DNA of 6,431 bases, taken from assembly GCA_002791075.1 (NCBI GenBank), contig PFWI01000281.1:1-6431 (forward strand), in the 5' to 3' direction. Both the position numbers and the translations under genes were made by a program. The stretch comes from a bacterium (Candidatus Ratteibacteria) CG_4_9_14_3_um_filter_41_21. GTDB taxonomy: Bacteria; Ratteibacteria; UBA8468. Positions 1 to 5,638 of the stretch are shown in pieces. A model generated the notes under the pieces. The model saw only the letters and a list, made by a program, of their open reading frames with translations, was not told where the DNA came from and made no database searches. Numbering within the stretch: the stretch's first letter is position 1; every line of letters begins with the position of its first letter.

Positions 1-2
1 CG

Positions 3-1367
3 GAAAAACTTAAAAGAAAAAGCGAGACATTTTTACCGGAATTGGCGGAAATAGATGTCATCCGTCATTTTACCGCTCTTTCGCGAAATAACTTTGGCGT
101 GGATAACAATTTTTATCCTCTCGGCTCCTGCACGATGAAGTATAATCCAAAATTAGGTGAAATAGTCGCCAGAGATAAAAGATTTTCCAATTTACACCCT
201 ATCCTACCTCAACTTCCGGAGGGAAATCTTTTGACGCAAGGTGCTTTACAAATAATTTACGAAACTGGCAGATTGCTTTCCGAGATTACCGGTATGGACG
301 AGTTTACTACTCAGCCTTTAGCCGGTGCCCACGGTGAACTAACCGGAATGATGATTGTTTCCGCTTATCATCGGAAGAAAGGAAATAAAAAGACCAGGGT
401 AATTATTCCTGATTCAGCCCATGGCACCAATCCGGCAAGTGCCGCTATCTGCGGTTACGACATAACCAGTATTCCTACCGATAAAAATGGAGTGATGGAT
501 ATTAAACACTTCAAGAAAGAACTTGATGAAGAAGTGGCGGCAGTGATGCTTACCTGCCCGAATACTTTGGGAATTTTTAATTCAAAGATTGGAGAAATTT
601 GTAAAATGGCGCATTCAGTGGATGCTTTAATGTATTACGACGGAGCAAACCTTAACGCAATTTTAGGCAAATGCCGACCCGGAGATATCGGATTTGACCT
701 TGTCCATCTTAATCTACATAAAACCTTTGCCACCCCGCATGGCGGTGGTGGTCCGGGTGCAGGACCTGTAGGAGTGAAGGAAAAATTAAGAAAATTTCTC
801 CCTATTTCCCGGGTAGTTAAAGATTCCAAAGGTGCATATTTTCTGGATTACAATGAGCCCTCCTCCATTGGTTATCTCGCTCCCTTTTACGGAAATTTTG
901 GGGTAATTCTAAAAGCTTACATCTATATTCTCACTTTAGGCAAGGAAGGATTAATTAAGGTTGCGGAAAATGCTGTCCTCAATGCCAATTATCTTCTTGC
1001 CAAGTTGAAGAATTATTATCACTTACCTTACAATAGAACCTGTATGCATGAGTTTGTTCTTTCGGCTAATAAACAGAAGGAAAAAGGAGTAAGAGCGCTG
1101 GACATCGCCAAAAGGTTGCTTGATTTTGGTTTTCATCCTCCTACCATTTATTTTCCTTTAATTGTGGAGGAGGCAATGATGATTGAGCCAACCGAGACCG
1201 AATCTAAGGAAACTCTGGATAAGTTTATGGAAGCAATGATTAAGATTGCCAAAGAGGCAGAGGAAAACCCCGATACTGTTAAAAATGCTCCGCATAATTT
1301 GCCCATCTCGCGCCTGGATGAGGTCAAAGCCGCCCGGGAGTTAAAACTGAGATTTCCTGCCTCATGA
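3..1367 (+). CDS. gcvPB: Glycine dehydrogenase (decarboxylating) subunit 2, 5'-truncated by window edge
   Basis: This is the PLP-binding half of the split P-protein of the glycine cleavage system. With subunit 1 it decarboxylates glycine in the cytoplasm and passes the aminomethyl group to lipoylated GcvH. The reading frame is open from the first complete codon (nt 3), and the residues before the TTG at 42 already read as family sequence, so the gene is cut by the window edge and TTG 42 is not the start. The 454 visible codons fall a few dozen short of the usual 480-490. Hallmarks seen: FYPLGSCTMKYNP near the N-terminus, GAHGE, DSAHGTNPASA (nt 411-443), the Schiff-base lysine in HLNLHKTF (Lys codon nt 720-722), then a glycine-rich HGGGGPGAGP segment. 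The C-terminus (RLDEVKAAR...) matches the family. The stop overlaps the racemase start as ATGA. gcvPA is probably just upstream, but that is inference. Confidence 0.96.
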   Translation, partial: EKLKRKSETFLPELAEIDVIRHFTALSRNNFGVDNNFYPLGSCTMKYNPKLGEIVARDKRFSNLHPILPQLPEGNLLTQGALQIIYETGRLLSEITGMDEFTTQPLAGAHGELTGMMIVSAYHRKKGNKKTRVIIPDSAHGTNPASAAICGYDITSIPTDKNGVMDIKHFKKELDEEVAAVMLTCPNTLGIFNSKIGEICKMAHSVDALMYYDGANLNAILGKCRPGDIGFDLVHLNLHKTFATPHGGGGPGAGPVGVKEKLRKFLPISRVVKDSKGAYFLDYNEPSSIGYLAPFYGNFGVILKAYIYILTLGKEGLIKVAENAVLNANYLLAKLKNYYHLPYNRTCMHEFVLSANKQKEKGVRALDIAKRLLDFGFHPPTIYFPLIVEEAMMIEPTETESKETLDKFMEAMIKIAKEAEENPDTVKNAPHNLPISRLDEVKAARELKLRFPAS

Positions 1368-2050
1368 AGAAAATTGGAATTTTAGGTGGATTAGGACCAG
1401 AGTCAACCATTGCCTATTATGAATATATTACCCGTAAGTACTACGAAAAATATGGTAATTATAAATATCCGGAAATAATTATTTACAGCCTTACTTTCAG
1501 CGAGTTTATTAACCAAGGGTATGAAACGGCGGGTAAAGTAAAGGAGGCGATTTTGAGTTTGCATCAAGCCGGAGCCGATTTTGTGGTGGCAGCCTGTAAT
1601 TCGGTGCATATCGTTTATGATAAAATAGCAAATGAATTGCCCATCCCCTGGATTAGCATTATTGATGCTGTTGCCGAAGAAATTCAAAAAGAACATCTCA
1701 AAAGAGTTAGTTTGTTGGGCACAATTTTTACGATGAGTAAAGATTTTTACCGCAAAGGACTTCTCAAGCAGGGGATTGAAGCGATTGTTCCTGATGCAGA
1801 GGACCAAAAGAAAATAAATGAGATTATTTATAAGGAATTGGTGCTTAAGAAGATTAAGAATAGTTCCCGGAAGAAAGTGCAAGGAATTATTAAGAAACTT
1901 AGCCAGCAAGGAGCCGAGGGGATAGTTTTAGCCTGCACCGAACTTCCCTTCTTAATAAGTCAGAAGGATGCTCCTCTTAAAGTCTTTGATACCGGGGCAA
2001 TTCACGCCCAGAAGGCTCTGGATATTGCTTTAGGAGTGACAACCGAGTAA
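1364..2050 (+). CDS. Aspartate/glutamate racemase family protein
   Basis: A cofactor-independent amino-acid racemase of the Asp/Glu racemase (RacX/YgeA-like) family. It interconverts L- and D-amino acids by a two-cysteine mechanism, and aspartate or glutamate are the likeliest substrates. The 228-aa protein has the N-terminal GILGGLGPEST signature (residues 5-15). Both catalytic-cysteine contexts are present: AACNS with Cys78, and LACTE with Cys191, so the active site looks intact. Length is normal for the family. The start ATG lies inside the gcvPB stop (ATGA overlap) with no clear Shine-Dalgarno, which suggests translational coupling to gcvPB. Substrate cannot be assigned from sequence: members act on aspartate, glutamate or a broad set of amino acids. 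Roles in peptidoglycan D-amino acids or in amino-acid catabolism both remain possible; the glycine-cleavage neighbour mildly favours catabolism. Confidence 0.88.
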   Translation: MKKIGILGGLGPESTIAYYEYITRKYYEKYGNYKYPEIIIYSLTFSEFINQGYETAGKVKEAILSLHQAGADFVVAACNSVHIVYDKIANELPIPWISIIDAVAEEIQKEHLKRVSLLGTIFTMSKDFYRKGLLKQGIEAIVPDAEDQKKINEIIYKELVLKKIKNSSRKKVQGIIKKLSQQGAEGIVLACTELPFLISQKDAPLKVFDTGAIHAQKALDIALGVTTE

Positions 2051-2054
2051 AATG

Positions 2055-2063
2055 AAAGGAGGA
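2055..2063 (+). promoter_or_regulatory. Shine-Dalgarno site of the ACT-domain gene
   Basis: AAAGGAGGA lies just after the racemase stop and 11 nt before ATG 2075. It is one of the strongest ribosome-binding sites in the window and fixes the start of the ACT-domain protein. Confidence 0.8.
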
Positions 2064-2074
2064 AAATATTAACC

Positions 2075-2353
2075 ATGGTTAAAAATAATGTGATCGTTAC
2101 GGTTGTTGGGAAGAATCGAGCAGGAGTTTTATCGGAAGTGACCACCGCAATCGCAAATCTTGGCGGTAACATTATGGACATCAGCCAGAAGATGCTCTCT
2201 GGCTATTTCAACCTGATTATGATTGTGGAGATGTTAAAGGTAAAAATAGGTTTAATTGATTTTAAGAAAAAGTTGGAAGAATTGGGAGACAAAAAGGGTT
2301 ACAAAATCAGTGTTCAGCATGAAAAGGTCTTTCATTATATGCATAGAATTTAA
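2075..2353 (+). CDS. UPF0237 family ACT-domain protein
   Basis: A stand-alone ACT domain of 92 aa, the usual length for UPF0237. ACT domains are small ligand-binding modules that usually sense amino acids and regulate a partner enzyme; they are not catalytic. Seen: the VTVVGKNRAGVLSEVT segment (residues 8-23) forming the first strand and ligand loop, NIMDISQ (32-38), and the diagnostic C-terminal QHE..F..MHRI (81-92), which is complete. In other bacteria UPF0237 genes commonly lie directly beside a UPF0210/DUF711 gene. Here that partner lies at 2907, separated by a repeat-flanked GxxExxY gene. The likely role, inferred, is an amino-acid-responsive regulator of the UPF0210 protein. The ligand is unknown; glycine, serine or threonine would fit the neighbours. 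Confidence 0.93.
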   Translation: MVKNNVIVTVVGKNRAGVLSEVTTAIANLGGNIMDISQKMLSGYFNLIMIVEMLKVKIGLIDFKKKLEELGDKKGYKISVQHEKVFHYMHRI

Positions 2354-2357
2354 TAAA

Positions 2358-2391
2358 TTGGACGCAGATGAACGCAGATTTACAGGATTTT
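2358..2391 (+). repeat. CGCAGAT repeat, left arm copy A
   Basis: Reads TTGGACGCAGATGAACGCAG followed by ATTTACAGGATTTT. Two CGCAGAT heptamers (2364-2370 and 2374-2380) and a related CAGGAT (2384-2389) are spaced exactly 10 bp apart. The arm starts 5 nt after the ACT-domain stop. It differs from copies B and C by G for A at 2370, which creates the ATG used by the GxxExxY gene. No matching right arm lies nearby on this side of the gene. Confidence 0.85.
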
Positions 2392-2763
2392 AAGTATAAA
2401 GAACTTACAGAGAAAATAATAGAAATCTTTTATAAAGTTTATAATAAATTGGGTTATGGTTTCTTGGAAAAGCTTTACGAAAACGCAATGATGATAGAAT
2501 TCAAAAAGGCAAACATTCCTGCTGTTGCTCAATCTCCTATAGAAGTGCATTATGAGAATAAGATTATCGGAGAGTATTCTGTTGATATACTTGTTGATAA
2601 TAAAGTAATCATAGAAATTAAAGCGATGAAATCTTTAGTAGAAGACAATGAAGCGCAGTTATTAAATTACCTTAAAGCAACAAAGATAGAAGTTGGCCTT
2701 TTACTTAATTTTGGACCAAGAGCAGAAGTAAAACGTAAAGCATTTGATAATAAAAATAAATGA
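2368..2763 (+). CDS. GxxExxY family protein (PD-(D/E)XK nuclease-like)
   Basis: A 131-aa member of the GxxExxY family (TIGR04256, related to PDDEXK_3), widespread small proteins of unknown function with a predicted PD-(D/E)XK nuclease-like fold. The name motif is present as GFLEKLY (residues 31-37). A nuclease-like core follows: Asp73 in SVDILV, Glu83 and Lys85 in IIEIKA, then Gln97 in AQLLNYLKAT. The C-terminal GLLLNFG and KRK segment is also typical. The key residues are intact, so it is not obviously a pseudogene. The ATG and the first six or so codons are encoded by repeat arm copy A, and there is no convincing Shine-Dalgarno. The last three codons and the stop lie in sequence shared with the end of the gene at 4290. 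AT-rich composition marks it as foreign to the operon. DNA cleavage is a family-level prediction. Confidence 0.88.
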   Translation: MNADLQDFKYKELTEKIIEIFYKVYNKLGYGFLEKLYENAMMIEFKKANIPAVAQSPIEVHYENKIIGEYSVDILVDNKVIIEIKAMKSLVEDNEAQLLNYLKATKIEVGLLLNFGPRAEVKRKAFDNKNK

Positions 2764-2893
2764 AATTTTGGACGCAGATAAACGCAGATTTACAGGATTA
2801 AAAATTCAGTATTAAATTATTTACTACTTACTATTTATTTTATTTCTTAATTCCTGTTTAATCCTGATGTTATCTGCGGAAATCTGCGTCCCA
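2752..2893. repeat. Palindromic repeat element, copy B (with shared upstream tract)
   Basis: A full element with inverted arms. Left blocks are GGACGCAGAT (2770-2779), CGCAGAT (2783-2789) and CAGGATTAAA (2793-2802). They pair exactly with TTTAATCCTG (2857-2866), ATCTGCG (2872-2878) and ATCTGCGTCC (2882-2891). That gives 27 base pairs interrupted by small internal loops, around an AT-rich centre of about 54 nt. Bases 2752-2789 are identical to 5508-5545 of copy C and include the GxxExxY stop codon. Bases 2832-2893 match 5570-5630 with four substitutions and one gap. No T-run follows the hairpin on the + strand, so it is not a standard intrinsic terminator. As RNA it would form a long stem between the two cistrons. 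Confidence 0.88.
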
Positions 2894-2896
2894 AAG

Positions 2897-2902
2897 AAGG
2901 AG
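2897..2902 (+). promoter_or_regulatory. Shine-Dalgarno site of the UPF0210 gene
   Basis: AAGGAG ends 4 nt before ATG 2907 and begins 3 nt after the right end of repeat copy B. The insertion therefore left the native ribosome-binding site in place. A folded repeat hairpin in the mRNA would sit directly beside this site and could affect its access (inference). Confidence 0.7.
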
Positions 2903-2906
2903 AAAA

Positions 2907-4277
2907 ATGGAGATAAGTTCAGAGGAAATTTTAGAAACCATCAAGATGGTGCAGATGCAGAACTTAGATATCAGAGCAGTAACAATGTCCATCAATCTTT
3001 TGGATTGCAGTCATCCGAACCTGAAGATTTTGAAAAGTAAAATAAGAAAAAAGATAACAGACCACGGTAAAAATCTGGTTAAGGTTTGTCAGGAACTGGA
3101 ATCTATCTATGGCATTCCTATTGTCAATGAACGCATTGCAGTTACCCCAATTTCCCTCATCGGCACTAACTGTAATATAAAGGATTATATTTCAATAGCA
3201 AAAACCTTAGATGAAACGGCTAAAGACATAGGAGTGGACTTTATCGGCGGATTTTCCGCTCTGGTAGAGAAAGGTTTTAGCAAAAGTGATTTTAAACTTC
3301 TTAACTCCATTCCTGAAGCTTTGGCTTCTACCGATTTTGTTTGTTCAGCCATCAACGTCGCAACTACCAAGGTTGGAATCAATATGGACGCGGCAGTTAA
3401 GATGGGCAAAATCATTAAAGAGACCGCAAAACTTACCAGTAAAAATGATGGAATCGGCTGCGCTAAATTAGCGACCTTTGCTAATCTTCCACCTGATGTT
3501 CCTTTTATGCCGGGGGCCATTCATGGGCAAGGTCAACCGGAATGCGTAATTAATATAGGGGTAAGTGGTCCCGGAGTGATAAAGTCAGTTTTAGAAAAGA
3601 TGGAAAATGCCAATTTAAACGAAATTTCCGAAGCCATCAAGAAAACGTCCTTTAAAATTACCCGTATGGGAGAATTGATTGGGAAAGAGGTAGCAAAAAA
3701 ATTAAAGGTAGAATTTGGCAGTGTTGACCTTTCGCTCGCCCCTACGACTAATGTAGGAGACAGCATCGCTCAGATTTTAGAACTTATCGGTTTGGAGGTC
3801 TGTGGCACACATGGAACAACCGCCGCTTTAGCTCTTCTTACCGATGCGGTAAAGAAGGGGGGAGCGATGGCTTCTTCCTCAGTGGGGGGCTTTTCCGGCG
3901 CCTTTATTCCGGTTTGCGAAGATAAGGGAATGATTGAAGCGGTGAGGAAAAAAGCAATCACGCTGGATAAGTTAGAGGCAATGACTTCGGTCTGCGCAGT
4001 TGGTTTGGATATGGTTGTTGTGCCTGGTAATACTCCTGCAGAGACAATCTCCGCAATTATTGCCGATGAGATGGCGATTGGGGTTGTTAATAATAAGACC
4101 ACGGGAGTAAGGATTATCCCTGCTCCAGGAAAAAAGGCAGGAGACAAGGTCAAATTTTCCGGACACCAGGGACTTTTAGGAGAAGGAATCGTGATGCCAG
4201 TAAATAAATATAATTCAAAGAAGTTCATTCAGCGTGGCGGCAAAATCCCTGCCCCATTGCGAAGTTTAGGAAATTAA
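2907..4277 (+). CDS. UPF0210/DUF711 family protein ('PFL family protein')
   Basis: A 456-aa protein of the UPF0210 (DUF711) family, full length for the family (about 450 aa). Databases often call it 'PFL family' because its fold resembles pyruvate formate-lyase; I see no glycyl-radical motif, and the biochemical role is not established. Seen: RAVTMSINLLDC (residues 23-34), NERIAVTPISLIG (74-86), LPPDVPFMPGAIHG (194-207), INIGVSGPGV (215-224), GDSIAQILELIGLEVCGTHGTTAALALL (285-311), CAVGLDMVVVPGNTPAE (363-379), and a C-terminal GLLGEGIVMPVN...RGGKIPAP (422-450). These blocks match the family throughout, with no sign of decay. The usual partner, the UPF0237 ACT protein, lies upstream beyond the GxxExxY insertion. 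The next gene starts 12 nt downstream, with its Shine-Dalgarno overlapping this stop, so the two are translated from one message. An amino-acid-related function is inferred from neighbours only. Confidence 0.94.
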   Translation: MEISSEEILETIKMVQMQNLDIRAVTMSINLLDCSHPNLKILKSKIRKKITDHGKNLVKVCQELESIYGIPIVNERIAVTPISLIGTNCNIKDYISIAKTLDETAKDIGVDFIGGFSALVEKGFSKSDFKLLNSIPEALASTDFVCSAINVATTKVGINMDAAVKMGKIIKETAKLTSKNDGIGCAKLATFANLPPDVPFMPGAIHGQGQPECVINIGVSGPGVIKSVLEKMENANLNEISEAIKKTSFKITRMGELIGKEVAKKLKVEFGSVDLSLAPTTNVGDSIAQILELIGLEVCGTHGTTAALALLTDAVKKGGAMASSSVGGFSGAFIPVCEDKGMIEAVRKKAITLDKLEAMTSVCAVGLDMVVVPGNTPAETISAIIADEMAIGVVNNKTTGVRIIPAPGKKAGDKVKFSGHQGLLGEGIVMPVNKYNSKKFIQRGGKIPAPLRSLGN

Positions 4278-4283
4278 GGAGGA
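4276..4283 (+). promoter_or_regulatory. Shine-Dalgarno site overlapping the UPF0210 stop
   Basis: AAGGAGGA uses the last two bases of the UPF0210 TAA stop and lies 6 nt before ATG 4290. It is near-ideal in sequence and spacing, fixes the start of the PLP enzyme, and implies coupled translation of the two genes. Confidence 0.85.
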
Positions 4284-4289
4284 AAATTC

Positions 4290-5519
4290 ATGCCCTTAGA
4301 TAAGATCGGAAAATGGGTGGGAGAAAAATTAGTTCAACTCAAGGAGAAAGGTATTCTTAAAGGTAAAGAATTGGTAATAACAGAAATCAAAAAATCCCAG
4401 GGAACTAAAAGCCCAAGATATCTGATAGAAGGCGAAGGTAAAAAAGAATTTATCAAGATGAATTCCAATTCTTATCTGGGGATGTCTTTGAAGAAAGAGG
4501 TGATTGAGGCAGAAAAAGAGGCTGCGGAAGAGTTTGGCGTGGGACCAGGGGCGGTGCGCTTTATCTATGGAACTTTTAAACCCCATTTAGAATTGGAGAA
4601 AAAATTAGCCAGGTTTCACCAAAAGGAAGCCGGGATGCTCTTTAGTTCGGCATACGCTGCCGTCTGCGGGATTCTTTCTCCTTTAATCTCTTCCGAGACC
4701 ATAGTCATCAGCGATACATTGAATCATAACAGTATTATCAATGCCATCAAACTTTCTAAACCAAAGGATAAGAAAATTTACATTCATCTCAATATGGATG
4801 ATTTGGAAACAAAAATCAAAGAATGCCGGGGAAATTGCCGGCGGGTTATCATCGTCACCGATGGTGTATTCAGTATGCGAGGGGACCACTCTGATTTTAA
4901 GGAATTGGTGAACTTAGCTAAAAAATACCACCCGGAATTTAAGGAAGGGGTTTTCACTATTGCGGATGATTCTCACGGAGTAGGCGCTTTTGGAAAAACC
5001 GGAAGAGGAACCAGCGAGGTTAGCGGCGAAAATGATGTGGATATATTGGTTTCTACCCTGGGTAAAGCATTGGGAGTAAACGGCGGATACGTGGTAACCA
5101 ATGCCAAAATTGTGGAATATTTAAGAGAAACCGCCCCTTTTTATATCTATTCCAATCCGATTACTCCACCAGAAGCAAATGCGGCTTTAAAAGCGCTGGA
5201 GATTCTGAATAGCCAAAAGGGTAGAAAAATGCTTTCCTATTTGAAGGAGATGACCATTTATTTCAAAAAGGGATTGACTGATTTAGGGTATGAGACCATT
5301 AAAGGAGAACACCCTATTGTAGCCGTAATGATTCGGGATACGCAAAAGACGATAAAATTAGTGAATTATCTTAAAGAAAAAGGAATCTTAGCCGTGGGTT
5401 TAAAATATCCGATAGTTCCCCAAGGAGATGAATGCATCAGATTCCAGATTTCCGCCGACCATACCAAGGATGATTTAGATGATGTGCTTAAAACTTTAAG
5501 GGAATACAAAAATAAATGA
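4290..5519 (+). CDS. PLP-dependent alpha-oxoamine synthase, probable glycine C-acetyltransferase (KBL-like)
   Basis: A fold-type I PLP enzyme of the alpha-oxoamine synthase family (KBL, BioF, HemA, SPT), 409 aa against about 395-400 for KBL. KBL cleaves 2-amino-3-ketobutyrate with CoA to glycine and acetyl-CoA, the second step of threonine breakdown. Seen: NSYLGM (60-65), VGPGAVRFIYGT (84-95), DTLNHNSI (142-149), the TDGVFSMRGD block (190-199), DDSHGVGAFGKTGRGT (226-241), the Schiff-base Lys259 in STLGKALG followed by NGGYV, and Arg384 in RFQISADHT near the C-terminus. The RFIYGT block favours KBL over BioF, but the substrate is not proven; BioF-like or other CoA-thioester condensation remains possible. 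The nearby glycine cleavage gene supports a glycine link. The final codons (KNK and stop) lie in a 38-base tract shared with copy B, so the native C-terminus may have been altered by element insertion. Confidence 0.85.
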   Translation: MPLDKIGKWVGEKLVQLKEKGILKGKELVITEIKKSQGTKSPRYLIEGEGKKEFIKMNSNSYLGMSLKKEVIEAEKEAAEEFGVGPGAVRFIYGTFKPHLELEKKLARFHQKEAGMLFSSAYAAVCGILSPLISSETIVISDTLNHNSIINAIKLSKPKDKKIYIHLNMDDLETKIKECRGNCRRVIIVTDGVFSMRGDHSDFKELVNLAKKYHPEFKEGVFTIADDSHGVGAFGKTGRGTSEVSGENDVDILVSTLGKALGVNGGYVVTNAKIVEYLRETAPFYIYSNPITPPEANAALKALEILNSQKGRKMLSYLKEMTIYFKKGLTDLGYETIKGEHPIVAVMIRDTQKTIKLVNYLKEKGILAVGLKYPIVPQGDECIRFQISADHTKDDLDDVLKTLREYKNK

Positions 5520-5630
5520 AATTTTGGACGCAGATAAACGCAGATGGACAGGATTAGAGATTTACTTAGTATTTATTTTATTTCTTATTCCTGTTTTATC
5601 TTGAAGTTATCTGCGAAAATCTGCGTCCCA
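5508..5630. repeat. Palindromic repeat element, copy C (gene-free, MITE-like)
   Basis: A second full element filling the junction between the PLP enzyme and the SDR. The left arm has GGACGCAGAT (5526-5535), CGCAGAT (5539-5545) and CAGGATTA (5549-5556). The right arm has ATCTGCG (5609-5615) and ATCTGCGTCC (5619-5628). The outer 17 paired bases match exactly, while the inner third block is degraded on the right (TATCTTG). The tract 5508-5545 is identical to 2752-2789 and covers the last three codons and stop of the PLP gene. The element carries no gene. Its right end is 8 nt from the SDR start, so it probably replaced whatever leader the SDR had. No terminator-like T-run follows the stem. Confidence 0.88.
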
Positions 5631-5638
5631 TTAAAAAA

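Larger units (their letters stand above)
2354..2893. mobile_element. Putative repeat-bounded insertion carrying a GxxExxY gene
   Basis: A stretch of about 540 bp interrupts the expected UPF0237-UPF0210 gene pair. It begins directly after the ACT-domain stop and ends just before the Shine-Dalgarno of the UPF0210 gene. It contains a left repeat arm (copy A), the GxxExxY gene, then a full palindromic element (copy B) with left and right arms. The gene is distinctly AT-rich: by hand count 91 of 300 bases are G/C over 2401-2700, against 152 of 300 over 3721-4020 in the next gene. Outer ends read TTGGACGCAGAT on the left and ATCTGCGTCCCA on the right, which are near-perfect inverted termini. No transposase and no clear target-site duplication were seen, so mobility is inferred from structure and context. 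Confidence 0.5.

Noticed and set aside
42..44. TTG as the start codon of glycine dehydrogenase subunit 2
   Set aside because: The frame stays open to the left edge, and the residues encoded by nt 3-41 continue the family sequence; the family is also a few dozen residues longer. The gene is truncated by the window, not started here.
1403..1909. Minus-strand open frame of 168 codons inside the racemase gene
   Set aside because: It lies wholly opposite a gene with intact catalytic motifs, and its translation (rich in Phe, Asn and Ile) shows no recognisable domain. It is a shadow of the real gene.
2790..2818. Promoter within repeat copy B (TTTACA with a TAAATT- or TTAAAT-like -10)
   Set aside because: The best -10 matches only four of six positions in very AT-rich DNA; copy C gives a similarly weak match (TGGACA with TAGTAT). 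Not enough to call a promoter without transcript data.
2770..2893. Repeat element as an intrinsic transcription terminator
   Set aside because: The stem is long and interrupted, has a loop of about 54 nt, and is not followed by a T-run on either strand. Downstream genes have strong ribosome sites but no clear promoter of their own, which implies readthrough.
2752..2893. CRISPR array
   Set aside because: The repeats are inverted arms of palindromic elements, separated by genes or one AT-rich centre. There are no regularly spaced direct repeats with unique spacers and no cas genes.
3770..4228. Minus-strand open frame of 152 codons opposite the UPF0210 gene
   Set aside because: The opposite strand is conserved UPF0210 coding sequence with family blocks throughout this span; the antisense translation is low-complexity (Ser/Pro/Ala rich).
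2907..4277. UPF0210 protein as a pyruvate formate-lyase or glycyl-radical enzyme
   Set aside because: No glycyl-radical loop or adjacent activating radical-SAM gene is present, and the protein is much shorter than formate acetyltransferases. The 'PFL' label reflects fold classification only.
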